From Catenulispora yoronensis (GTDB lineage: Bacteria; Actinomycetota; Actinomycetes; Streptomycetales; Catenulisporaceae), in contig NZ_BAAAQN010000026.1 in the NCBI RefSeq assembly GCF_039531695.1, positions 1 through 64,000 of the forward strand: DNA of 64,000 nt. The letters run 5' to 3'. The stretch's first letter is position 1. Each line of letters begins with the position of its first letter. Under the pieces are notes generated by a model. The model did no database searches and was not told where the DNA came from. It worked only from the letters and a program-made list of their open reading frames with translations. The position numbers and the translations under genes were made by a program. Shown piece after piece: positions 35,136-43,335 of the stretch.

Positions 35136-35295
35136 GACAGTGCCCTCACAGGAAGAAAGGACCGGTGCGCACGACACACGACACCGGAGACGAAGTACGG
35201 CGGTGATTCAGACCCCTGCGATTACGTGCGGGGCCGACACGACGCCGTCGCTACGGCGCCAGAGCTCAATGAGCGGGCAGAACCCGCCGAAGATG
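35136..35295 (-). promoter_or_regulatory. leader region with possible attenuator hairpins
   Basis: The 160 nt between the leader-peptide stop and the desulfinase start. Two short inverted repeats are visible: GCGGG/CCCGC with a 5-nt loop (35273-35287) directly after the leader stop, and GCCGT/ACGGC with a 4-nt loop near 35243-35256. They could serve a translation-coupled attenuator, but alternative pairings were not computed. Confidence 0.4.
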
Positions 35296-35412
35296 TCAGG
35301 CCAGACAGATGGCGCTGGAGACTCGCGCCAGATCCACATGGCGGCGCGCGGTCAGTGCGGGACGCACCGGGAGGCACATGAACCGCTGCTGCGAACTACC
35401 GACGTACGTCAT
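35296..35412 (-). CDS. cis-regulatory leader peptide of the sulfur operon
   Basis: A 38-codon frame with AAGGAG 7 nt before its ATG, ending in TGA about 160 nt before the desulfinase. Its C-terminal part reads RRHVDLARVSSAIC, the conserved signature of small leader peptides found upstream of sulfur-assimilation genes in actinobacteria. It holds two cysteine codons (Cys13 and Cys36); stalling of ribosomes at Cys codons when charged tRNA-Cys is scarce is the usual proposed mechanism. It would tie expression of the whole operon to sulfur or cysteine supply. Confidence 0.75.
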   Translation of the reverse strand: MTYVGSSQQRFMCLPVRPALTARRHVDLARVSSAICLA

Positions 35413-35563
35413 CACGATTCTCCTTCCCTTGTCCCCGACGGCCCCCGGGGGGCCCTGCCGCTTCCACTATCCGGGACGACGCGAGCCGCTGGCAACGATC
35501 GCACGGAAATCGTCCACACTGCGGGATTGCTTCGGCATCAGAGATTGTTCAACCGGCGAAGCC

Positions 35564-35586
35564 TTCCGCAATGTGGAATACTCCAC
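35564..35586. promoter_or_regulatory. candidate IclR operator
   Basis: TTCCGCAATGTGGAA (35564-35578) has 7-nt arms with one mismatch around a single A. It overlaps a second dyad, GTGGA-ATAC-TCCAC (35573-35586). The site is 4-26 nt upstream of the IclR start and faces the divergent sulfur operon, as expected for an autoregulated local regulator. Confidence 0.45.
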
Positions 35587-35589
35587 CGT

Positions 35590-36393
35590 ATGAGTCGAGA
35601 ATCCGCGGCCGGCCCACCGCGCGAAGGCGCCCAGTCCGTGCACCGCACCCTGGCCCTGCTCCAATGCTTCGCCGACAGCCCGCAGGATCTGGCCGCCTCC
35701 GACCTCGCCCGCCGTACCGGCCTGGCCCTGTCCACCGCGCACCGGCTGCTCAAGGTGCTGACCACGGAAGCGTTTCTGGAACAGGACCCCGGCACGGCCC
35801 GCTACCGTCTCGGCCCCTCCCTCGCCGAACTCGGCCGCCTCGCCCACCACCGTCGCGGCCTGCACCGCGCCGAACCCGAACTCGCCGACCTGGCGGCCCG
35901 CACCGGCGCCACCGCCGACCTCGCCACCCGCGTGGCCCACCACGCCCTCATCCTCATCGGCGGCTCCCTGGACCGCGACGGCGCCCGCAGCCTGCGCCGC
36001 CCCCTGCACTCCACCGCCCTCGGCAAGGTCCTGCTCGCCTGGGGCGCCGCCGGCCCCGATCTGGCCACCCTGCCGCTCGAACCCCTGACCGGCCGCACCA
36101 TCACCGACCCTCAGGACCTCCGCGACGAACTCGAACGCGTCCGCACCGCGGGCTTCGCCCTCAACGAAGGCGAATCCGCCTCGGGTGTCCGGACCATCGC
36201 CGTCCCGGTCCTGGACCACACCAACCGCGCCCGGTTCGCCCTGGCGCTGCGCTCCTCGCCCGAGGCGATGGCCAGCGCGCGCCTCAGCTGGTTCGTCGAG
36301 CAGGCGGCGGCCTGCGCGACCGCGTTGGAGGTGCTGTTGCTGCCGCCGGGGCAGCGGCGGGTGGGGCCGCGGCCGACGATCGCACTGCCGTGA
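35590..36393 (+). CDS. IclR-family transcriptional regulator
   Basis: A 267-residue regulator. The N-terminal winged helix-turn-helix (residues about 15-75) includes ASDLARRTGLALSTAHRLLKVL; the C-terminal ligand domain contains RPLHSTALGKVLLAW and ASGVRTIAVPVLD, typical of IclR. It is divergent from the sulfur operon and probably controls it in response to an organosulfur compound or intermediate (inference). No ribosome site precedes the ATG and the operator-like dyad abuts it, so the message may be leaderless. Confidence 0.88.
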   Translation: MSRESAAGPPREGAQSVHRTLALLQCFADSPQDLAASDLARRTGLALSTAHRLLKVLTTEAFLEQDPGTARYRLGPSLAELGRLAHHRRGLHRAEPELADLAARTGATADLATRVAHHALILIGGSLDRDGARSLRRPLHSTALGKVLLAWGAAGPDLATLPLEPLTGRTITDPQDLRDELERVRTAGFALNEGESASGVRTIAVPVLDHTNRARFALALRSSPEAMASARLSWFVEQAAACATALEVLLLPPGQRRVGPRPTIALP

Positions 36394-36626
36394 CGACGGG
36401 GCTTCGGCGCCGCTCGCGCCGGGCGGTCGTACGATACGGCTAGCGATCGTCACGCCGGCACCACGCCGAACACCGCTGCACCACGCCGCACCACGCCGCA
36501 CCACGCCGAACACCGTCACGGCCCAAGGAGCCCACCGTCGCCGCACCCGCGAACCTCCGAGAGGAAGGGCGCCTGCGCGTCCTTCAAGCCCTGCTCGCCA
36601 ACGCCTCGACGAGCCGCCCCGAGCTG

Positions 36627-37784
36627 GTGCGCCTCACCGGGCTGTCGCGCGCGACGGTGTCCGTCCTCGTCAACGACCTGGTCGCGGCGGGCATCGTCCA
36701 GGAGGACGCCGGCGGTCCGGCCGCCGAGCCCGAGAACCGCTCGATGGGCCGGCCGCCGCTGACCCTGGCGCTCAACCGCGCCATCGCGTACGCGGTCGGC
36801 GTCGACATCGGCCACGCGCACGTCCGGGTGGCGCTGTGCGACCTGTACGGCACGCCGGTGTGGGAGGAGGTCGAGGCCAAGGAGGTCGACCGGGCCCCGC
36901 ACGAGACGCTCGATCTCGCCGCGCGGCTCGTGCACCGCGCGCTGGCGGAGTGCGAGGTGCCGGCCGAGCGGGTCCTGGGCCTCGGCGGCGGTATCGCAGC
37001 CCCCGTCGACGGCGACGGCGCGCTCAGCGCCGAGGGCATCCTGCCCGGCTGGACCGGCATCCGGCCCGGACCGGAGCTGGCGGCGCGCACCGGGCTGCCC
37101 ACCGAGATGATGAACGACGCCAACGCCGGCGCGCTGGCCGAGCACCGCCACGGCGCGGGCCGGGGCGTCGACGACATGATCTACATCCGACTGTCCGCCG
37201 GCATCGGCGCGGGCGTCATCGCCTCCGGACGCCTGCAACTCGGCGCCGGCGGCCTGGCCGGCGAGGTGGGCCACCTGCCCGCGGTGCCCGACGGCCGCGT
37301 ATGCCGCTGCGGCAACCGCGGCTGCCTGGAGACCATAGCGAGCCCGGTCGCGGTCGCGCGCCTGCTCCAGGAGAGCTGGAACGAGCCGGTGACGCCCGCC
37401 GACCTGCCCGCACTGCTGGCCAACCACCGCCCCGGCACGACCCGGGTGATCGAGGACACCGGCGAGGCGGTGGGCCGGGCCCTGGCCACGATGGTGACCG
37501 TACTCAACCCGCGCCTCATCGTCGTGGGCGGCGACCTGGCCCCGATCGGCGCACCGCTGTTCGAGTCGATCCAGCACGCGATCGCACGGCACGCACTTCC
37601 TTCGGCGGCCCGCCAGGTTACCGTCACCCCCGGCCGCCTCGGCCCGAGCGCCGAGGCCCGAGGCGCCGCCGCCCGCATCCTGACCCGGGCCCCCCGGACG
37701 CTGGCGATTCTGAGCGGGGCCGATCCTGGCGAGCTGCCGATCGCGGCGGCCGCATCGTTCGAGGGCGACCCGGTTCTCGGCTGA
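36627..37784 (+). CDS. ROK-family transcriptional regulator/sugar kinase-like protein
   Basis: A ROK protein: winged helix-turn-helix plus actin-like sugar-binding domain with GGGIAAPVDGDG, NDANAGALAEHRHGAGRG and a zinc motif CRCGNRGCLE. From the GTG at 36627 it is 385 residues. However, coding homology clearly continues upstream (LREEGRLRVLQALLANASTS is in frame) to about 36537, where a perfect AAGGAG (36525-36530) faces a GTC codon rather than ATG or GTG. The real start is therefore unresolved: a non-standard start, a CTG at 36573, or a mutation or sequence error that truncates the DNA-binding domain. The effector is probably a sugar. Confidence 0.82.
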   Translation: MRLTGLSRATVSVLVNDLVAAGIVQEDAGGPAAEPENRSMGRPPLTLALNRAIAYAVGVDIGHAHVRVALCDLYGTPVWEEVEAKEVDRAPHETLDLAARLVHRALAECEVPAERVLGLGGGIAAPVDGDGALSAEGILPGWTGIRPGPELAARTGLPTEMMNDANAGALAEHRHGAGRGVDDMIYIRLSAGIGAGVIASGRLQLGAGGLAGEVGHLPAVPDGRVCRCGNRGCLETIASPVAVARLLQESWNEPVTPADLPALLANHRPGTTRVIEDTGEAVGRALATMVTVLNPRLIVVGGDLAPIGAPLFESIQHAIARHALPSAARQVTVTPGRLGPSAEARGAAARILTRAPRTLAILSGADPGELPIAAAASFEGDPVLG

Positions 37785-37814
37785 GCGGAGCGAGGGAGCG
37801 AGGGGCCGGCGGAC

Positions 37815-37849
37815 GCGTTCGACCCCGAGCCCGATTCGGGGTCGAACGC
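37815..37849 (+). terminator. strong hairpin terminator after the ROK gene
   Basis: A perfect 14-bp inverted repeat (GCGTTCGACCCCGA at 37815-37828, complement at 37836-37849) with a 7-nt loop, 30 nt beyond the ROK stop codon. No T-run follows. Confidence 0.65.
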
Positions 37850-37875
37850 TGTCGGCGCTGGTGCCGGCGCAGTGC

Positions 37876-38262
37876 TGGGCTTAGAGCTACTCAGCTCAGA
37901 ACAACACAGCGCAAACGCAGCTCAGCTCTACGCAGCTCAGCTCAGCTCGGCGCTGCTCGGCCCGACATAGCTCAGCTCTGCTTTTGCTCAGCCCAGCGCA
38001 GCTCTGCTCGGCATTGCTCGACCCAACGCAGCTCAGCCCAACGCAGCTCAGCACTGCTCTACGCAGCTCAGCTCGGCACTGCTCGGCCCGACACAGCTCT
38101 GCTCTACGCAACTCAGCCCTACGCTGCTCGGCTCTGTTCGGAGCAGCGCAGCGCAGCTCGGGCTCAGCTCGGCTCTGCTCTGCTCGGAGCAGCGCAACTC
38201 GGGCTCGGCTCAGCGCAGCGCAGCTCGGACTCAGCTCAACGCAGAGCAGCGCCGCTCACCTC
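37876..38262. repeat. AGCTC-rich low-complexity array
   Basis: About 385 bp built from variants of GCTCAGCTC, GCAGCTC, CGGCACTGCTCG and ACGCAGCTCAGC with no fixed period. The AGCT cores make it locally self-complementary. Open frames that cross it translate into repetitive peptides without ribosome sites. It fills the gap between the ROK terminator and the lectin gene; no gene is seen. Confidence 0.7.
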
Positions 38263-38271
38263 ACCACTGCG

Positions 38272-38841
38272 TCAGTCGATCACCATGTACCACTCCTGGT
38301 TGCTCTGCGGCCGACCGGGCGACTGGTACTTGCAGTCCCACTGCGAGACCGTCGCGGCGTTCCAGGTGGCGTAGTTCAGCACGTCCAGGCACTTGCGTCC
38401 GTTGTTGTTCTGGAGCTGTCCGAGCTCGTTCAAGTACCATTCCTGGTTCGCATCCGCGACCCCGTTGGCGTAGATGCAGTCCCACTGGTCCAGGATCGCG
38501 CCGTTGGCCGTCGACCAGCCCTGGATCTCCAGGCACTTGCCGGTGGCGGCGTTCCGGATCTGGTACTGGCCGTCGCGCTGGTCCACGAGGTACCAGCGCT
38601 CGTTCGCCTGGGTGATGCCGTCACTGTCCGGCACGCAGTCCCACTGGTCGACCCGCGCTCCGTTGTTCGGGTTCCAGGCGCTGAGCTCCAGGCACTTGTC
38701 GTTGCCCCAGTTCCGGATCTCGTAGGTGCCGGTGTTCGCGCTCGCTGTCGGCGCGTAGGCGATCGACACCGCCACAGCCCCCGTCGCAGCCGCGACCCCG
38801 AGTGCCCGGCGCCAAGCGCGAGCCATCCGCAGCATTGCCAT
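38272..38841 (-). CDS. secreted ricin-type beta-trefoil lectin
   Basis: A 189-residue exported lectin. Residues 1-36 are a signal peptide (RMARAWRRALGVAAATGAVAV, cleavage after ASA). The mature protein is one beta-trefoil with three homologous subdomains, each showing KCLE/KCLD followed by QWDC and a closing N-x-W (NERWYL, NQEWYL, NQEWYM). The cysteine pairs within each repeat should form disulfides. Such domains bind galactose or xylan-type glycans. It stands alone, not fused to a glycoside hydrolase. It is divergent from the STAND gene across an A/T-richer 166-nt gap. Confidence 0.85.
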   Translation of the reverse strand: MAMLRMARAWRRALGVAAATGAVAVSIAYAPTASANTGTYEIRNWGNDKCLELSAWNPNNGARVDQWDCVPDSDGITQANERWYLVDQRDGQYQIRNAATGKCLEIQGWSTANGAILDQWDCIYANGVADANQEWYLNELGQLQNNNGRKCLDVLNYATWNAATVSQWDCKYQSPGRPQSNQEWYMVID

Positions 38842-39007
38842 GTTCGTTCCAACTTTCGTCCCGTTGTGGCCGTGGAAGGACGGCCGGCCGGGTGTCAGTA
38901 TTCAATGATCGAGTACTTATGATCAAATCAGGGATCGATGGACCTCTCATCGGACTGCGCGCGTCGGTCATATGCTGCGTAGTGCGGATATCGGAGGGGT
39001 GGGACGG
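38842..39007. promoter_or_regulatory. divergent promoter region, lectin / STAND gene
   Basis: 166 nt that are A/T-rich for this genome at 38896-38935. It contains a dyad TGATC-(10 nt)-GATCA (38906-38925) centred on AGTACT, a possible operator for either gene. No coding feature other than the alternative STAND start at 38972. Confidence 0.35.
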
Positions 39008-42000
39008 GTGCTGGGTGTCGTGTTCGTGCACGGGGTACGCGCCTCGGCAGGGATGTGGGACGCGTTCGCGACGCTGATGGCCGGGGACGCCGCCCTGGCC
39101 GGAGTGGTCGCGGAACCCGAGCCCCGCTTCGAGTACGCGACCGGGGTGTTCCGGTCGTCGTGGAAGGCACTGACGGTGATCCCGTCGATCTCGACCGCAG
39201 CGGACAGCCTGAAGGAATACCTCATCACCGAGGCCGGCGACTTCGAGCGCCTGGTCCTGGTGGGGCACTCGCAAGGCGGGCTGGTGATCCAGCGCTGCCT
39301 GGCGCGGATGCTGGCCGAAGGCCGCGGACTGGAGCTGGCCCGCATCCGACGCGTGGTGCTGCTCGCGACACCGAACACCGGCTCAGAGCTTTTCTTGAGC
39401 GCGCGACGAGCCCTGGTTCGCGGCAACCCGCAGGAGGAGGAGCTGCGGCCGTTCGACGAACTCGTCGCCGACACCGTGCGAAGCGTGCAACGGGACATCG
39501 TCCACGCGGCTGCCGAACCGACCGAGCGCTCATGCCGTATCCCGTTCTCGGTGTACGCCGGCGAGCAGGACAAGGTGGTCACACGGGCTTCGGCACAGGC
39601 CGCCTTCCCCGAGGCCGCCGTGCTGCCCGGCGATCACTCAAGGATCGCCAGTCCCGACTCGGCCCGCCATCGCACGTACACCACCGTCCGGCGCCTTCTC
39701 ATCGCGGCCGCGAAAGAAGACGAACCACCTGCTCCGGCCAGATCCGAAGCATCTCAGCCGAGCGCCATCCCACACCCTCTCAAACCCCTCGATCCAGTAA
39801 CCTCCCCATACCTGCGCCAAGTAGCACGCATCGCGCCACCCGTGCTGCTGGACCGGGACGCCGAACTGGCCGAACTGGCCGACTTCTGCACCAGCGAGCA
39901 GCCACACCCGTACGCATGGTGGCGGGCCGAGGCCTGGGCCGGTAAATCCGCTCTGCTTTCCAGCTTCGTCCTGGAGTCCTCGATCCAGCTCGCCGAAGCC
40001 GGGATACGAGTGGTGTCGTTCTTCATCACGGCCCGCCTCGCCGCGCAGGACACCCGCCAAGCGTTCACCACCTCGCTGTCCGAACAGCTGTGCTCCCTGC
40101 TGGGCGTCGACCTTCCCGGAACCGTCGACGAAGCGGCTACCGAAACCGTGCTCCTGGATCTGCTCGCTCAAGCCGCCAAGGCCTGCCAGGACAATGGCGG
40201 CCGCCTGATCCTGGTCGTGGACGGCCTGGACGAGGACCGCGGAACCACCACCGGCCCCGCCGCCCGCAGCATCGCCGCCCTGCTCCCGGGCCGACCGCCG
40301 GCCGGCCTGCGAGTCGTCGTGGCCGGGCGCCCCAACCCGCCGATCCCCGACGACGTCCCGGACTGGCACCCCCTCCGCGACCCGGCCATCGTCCGCGTTC
40401 TGGCCGACTCCCCGCACGCCCAGGACGTGCAACGGCTCAGCAAGTCCGAACTCAAGCGGCTGCTGACCGGAAACAGCCTGGAACAGCGCGTGCTGGGCCT
40501 GCTCACAGCAGCCCGAGGGGGCCTGTCAGGACCTGACCTGCGTGAGCTGACCGGCGGAGAATTGGCAGCCATCGAGGAGATTCTGCACACGGTGGCCGGA
40601 CGCACGTTCACCAGCCGCCCCGCCGCGCGGCTCGACAGCGACGGACCGCAGGTCTACCTGCTGGGCCATGAAGAACTGCACAAAGCCGCTGAGCTCTACC
40701 TGGGCCACGCCGCGATGACTGGGTACTGCGATCTCATTCACGCCTGGGCGGACGGCTACCGCGAAGCCCGCGTAGGAACACCGCCATGGCCGGAGCAGAC
40801 CCCTGACTACCTGATCACCGGCTACCCCCGGATGCTGGCGGCCATCGACGACGTCGAACGGATGACCACGCTGGCGCTGGACGCGAACCGGCACGATCGG
40901 ATGCTCGACATGCTCGGCGGCGACGCAGCGGCGATGGCCGAGATCAAGGCGTGCCAGGACCGATTGTCGAAGCGTCAGGAACCCGACCTGGTCGCACTCG
41001 CGCACCTCGCATTCCACCGCGACCGACTCCGCCAGCGGAACTTCGGGCTCCCCTATGAGCTGGCCACGGTGTGGGCGCTGCTTGGCAGCTACGGTCGGGC
41101 CGAAGCACATGCCCGCACTATCTCTCATCCGAATGGACAGGCGCACTCCCTGCTCCGGGTGGCCGAGGTTCTCGCGAAGCACGGCCACGCCGAGCAAGTC
41201 CGCAGGATCGCGGCCGACGCGGAGACAATAGCCCGCACCATCGTCGATCCCGATCATCGGGCATGGGTACTGCTCGACGTGGCCGAGGTACTGACCAGTG
41301 CCGGCGAGGACGAGCAAGCCAATCGGCTCGCCGCCGAAGCCGAGCAAAGCGCCTACTCCATCGTCAATCCAGGCAGAAACGGCGAGACGCTGGCATATTT
41401 CGCCGATGTCGCTGCCTGTGCCGGCCGATACGAGCGGGCTGAAAGGATAGCTCGCAGCATCACCGACCCCTACGATCGCGCATATGCGCTCACCAGCGTG
41501 GCGGGAGTCCTGGCAACCGCTGGTCGGCCAGCGCACGCACGCAGGTTGGCGGAAGACGCCGAGGTCGTTGCTCGCACCATCACCGAACCGGGTCGACAGG
41601 CGTGGACCCTGGCGAAAATGGGCCGCACCCTCGCGACCCTCGCCGACTGGCAGGATGAGGCCAAGCGGCTGCTGACCGACGCAGATTTGTTGGCCGGCGC
41701 CACACTCGACCTGAACACCCGGGACTGGGCACTGAGCGAAGTCGCCAGAGCTTGGGCCGCCATGGGCGAATATGGGCGCGTCGAACGCATCGCCGGAGAG
41801 ATCGTCGGGCCGTTCCCCCGAACCACCGCACTGCTCAACCTTGAAGGCCTTCTGGCAAGCACCGAGCAGCCTGAACGCTGCCGAGAGGCGGTCGCCGCGT
41901 TCGAACGAGAAGTTGATACGTACACGGCTTCGGATAAAGCGTGGGCGCTTCAACGACTCGCGGATAAACTGGCGGAGACGGGGCAAATAGAACTGGCTGA

Positions 42001-43231
42001 AGAGACTGCGATTCACATCACAGATTCGCGGCGTCAGGCTATGGCCTTCGCGTCGATTGCCCATACGCTCGCGAAGTCTGGTAACAGCGGAGGAGCTCTC
42101 GCTGTCGCCATCCTTTCCGAACAGGTCCATCGCGCCGCCGCCAACTTCGACGGCGCAGGGCAAGCCGTGGCCGTCATCGCAGGCGCCGTATCAATGGCCG
42201 GACACCGTGACGACGCAACAGATCTGTTTACCCGTGCTGAAGTAGTCGCACGCTTCGGCACCGATTCCGGACCTCAAGCCTTCTCCCTGGCCGTGGTGGC
42301 ACGGGAAGCGGCGGCAGCCCAGAAGACTCTGTTCGCACGTCGGCTGGCCTCCGACGCCCGGAGCCATGCTTCCGCCAGGAACGTGGACGATCCCGTTTCC
42401 TCACTTGTGGCTGCTGCTCAGGCCCTGTTTGCTTGCGGACTGCGCGAAGACGCCTTCCGCACTGCAAGGTCCGCAGGCGCCGCGATCTCCGACGACCAAG
42501 CCCCTGTCGCGGTCGTAAGGGATCTGATTGCCGTCGCTCGAATGATGATAGAAGTCGGACTGCCACAAGAAGCACGCAAACTTCTCAGCAACGCTGAAAC
42601 CAAAGCACACACCATCTCCGGCGAAGGCTACCGAGTGACGTCTCTGCTCGAAGTGGCCGAAACCCATGCCGAGGAACGAATCAGGATCATCCTGGACGCT
42701 GAAAAGATCGCTCTGACCATCACCGACACGCTCTCCAAGGCTGACGCCTTGGCCAACCTCGCCGTAGCGCTTGCCAGGGCCGGACGTCATGAACACGCGC
42801 TTCGCACCGTCGAAACGATAACGGTCCAGGATCTCAAAACACGAGCATTGTCTCGAATCGTCAGCGCGCTGGCCGAAACCGGTCATCACACGGCGGCCGA
42901 GGAGCTCGTCCCCACCATCACCGACCAGACCTACAATGCTGAGGCGTTGGCCGATCTCGCCGAGGCCAAAGCCAAGGCCGGACCGAGCGAGCACGCCCGT
43001 ACTCTGGCAACCCGTGCCGAGAATCTCGTCCGCACCGCGCCCGATCCCGAACGCAAGGCGGCCGTCCTGATCAAGGTGGCGGCAGTACTCGGTCGCCCGC
43101 GCTCCCGCCAACTCCTCGCCGAAGCCTTCGTCCTGGGTTCCTGGTCCAACCCGTTGCGTCTGCTCGGAGAGCACTACCCGCTGGACGCGATCCAAGTCGC
43201 TCACGCTGTATACGAAGACGCATTAAGGTGA
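39008..43231 (+). CDS. alpha/beta hydrolase-STAND NTPase-helical repeat protein
   Basis: A 1407-residue three-part protein. Residues about 1-230 are a lipase-like alpha/beta hydrolase (VVFVHGVRAS; nucleophile GHSQGG at Ser88). Residues about 275-560 form a STAND/NACHT-like NTPase: P-loop EAWAGKSALLS near 310, a sensor strand VVSFFITARLAAQ typical of STAND proteins, and Walker B LILVVDGLDED near 400. From about 680 to the end are some 15 TPR-like repeats of about 40-45 residues (phrases such as AWVLLDVAEVLTSAGEDEQA and ADAETIARTI). Domain logic is effector, switch, sensor, as in bacterial defence and signalling STANDs. GTG at 39008 has GGAGGGG upstream; ATG at 38972 does not. Confidence 0.82.
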   Translation: MLGVVFVHGVRASAGMWDAFATLMAGDAALAGVVAEPEPRFEYATGVFRSSWKALTVIPSISTAADSLKEYLITEAGDFERLVLVGHSQGGLVIQRCLARMLAEGRGLELARIRRVVLLATPNTGSELFLSARRALVRGNPQEEELRPFDELVADTVRSVQRDIVHAAAEPTERSCRIPFSVYAGEQDKVVTRASAQAAFPEAAVLPGDHSRIASPDSARHRTYTTVRRLLIAAAKEDEPPAPARSEASQPSAIPHPLKPLDPVTSPYLRQVARIAPPVLLDRDAELAELADFCTSEQPHPYAWWRAEAWAGKSALLSSFVLESSIQLAEAGIRVVSFFITARLAAQDTRQAFTTSLSEQLCSLLGVDLPGTVDEAATETVLLDLLAQAAKACQDNGGRLILVVDGLDEDRGTTTGPAARSIAALLPGRPPAGLRVVVAGRPNPPIPDDVPDWHPLRDPAIVRVLADSPHAQDVQRLSKSELKRLLTGNSLEQRVLGLLTAARGGLSGPDLRELTGGELAAIEEILHTVAGRTFTSRPAARLDSDGPQVYLLGHEELHKAAELYLGHAAMTGYCDLIHAWADGYREARVGTPPWPEQTPDYLITGYPRMLAAIDDVERMTTLALDANRHDRMLDMLGGDAAAMAEIKACQDRLSKRQEPDLVALAHLAFHRDRLRQRNFGLPYELATVWALLGSYGRAEAHARTISHPNGQAHSLLRVAEVLAKHGHAEQVRRIAADAETIARTIVDPDHRAWVLLDVAEVLTSAGEDEQANRLAAEAEQSAYSIVNPGRNGETLAYFADVAACAGRYERAERIARSITDPYDRAYALTSVAGVLATAGRPAHARRLAEDAEVVARTITEPGRQAWTLAKMGRTLATLADWQDEAKRLLTDADLLAGATLDLNTRDWALSEVARAWAAMGEYGRVERIAGEIVGPFPRTTALLNLEGLLASTEQPERCREAVAAFEREVDTYTASDKAWALQRLADKLAETGQIELAEETAIHITDSRRQAMAFASIAHTLAKSGNSGGALAVAILSEQVHRAAANFDGAGQAVAVIAGAVSMAGHRDDATDLFTRAEVVARFGTDSGPQAFSLAVVAREAAAAQKTLFARRLASDARSHASARNVDDPVSSLVAAAQALFACGLREDAFRTARSAGAAISDDQAPVAVVRDLIAVARMMIEVGLPQEARKLLSNAETKAHTISGEGYRVTSLLEVAETHAEERIRIILDAEKIALTITDTLSKADALANLAVALARAGRHEHALRTVETITVQDLKTRALSRIVSALAETGHHTAAEELVPTITDQTYNAEALADLAEAKAKAGPSEHARTLATRAENLVRTAPDPERKAAVLIKVAAVLGRPRSRQLLAEAFVLGSWSNPLRLLGEHYPLDAIQVAHAVYEDALR

Positions 43232-43335
43232 AGCCCCACATCACCCGACGGAACGCCGTCGTCCTGCTACTTTGACCCGCAGGCTGACTCCGCCAGACAC
43301 CCGCCGGGTGTCCGTTCCCGAGAGTGGGCAGACCC

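Noticed and set aside
37876..38262. Possible CRISPR array
   Set aside because: The repeats have no constant unit length and no unique spacers of equal size, and no cas genes are present.
36185..38374. Long plus-strand frame across the IclR end, the ROK gene and the AGCTC array
   Set aside because: Arg/Pro-rich shadow translation; it crosses a terminator and repeat DNA and conflicts with two recognised genes.
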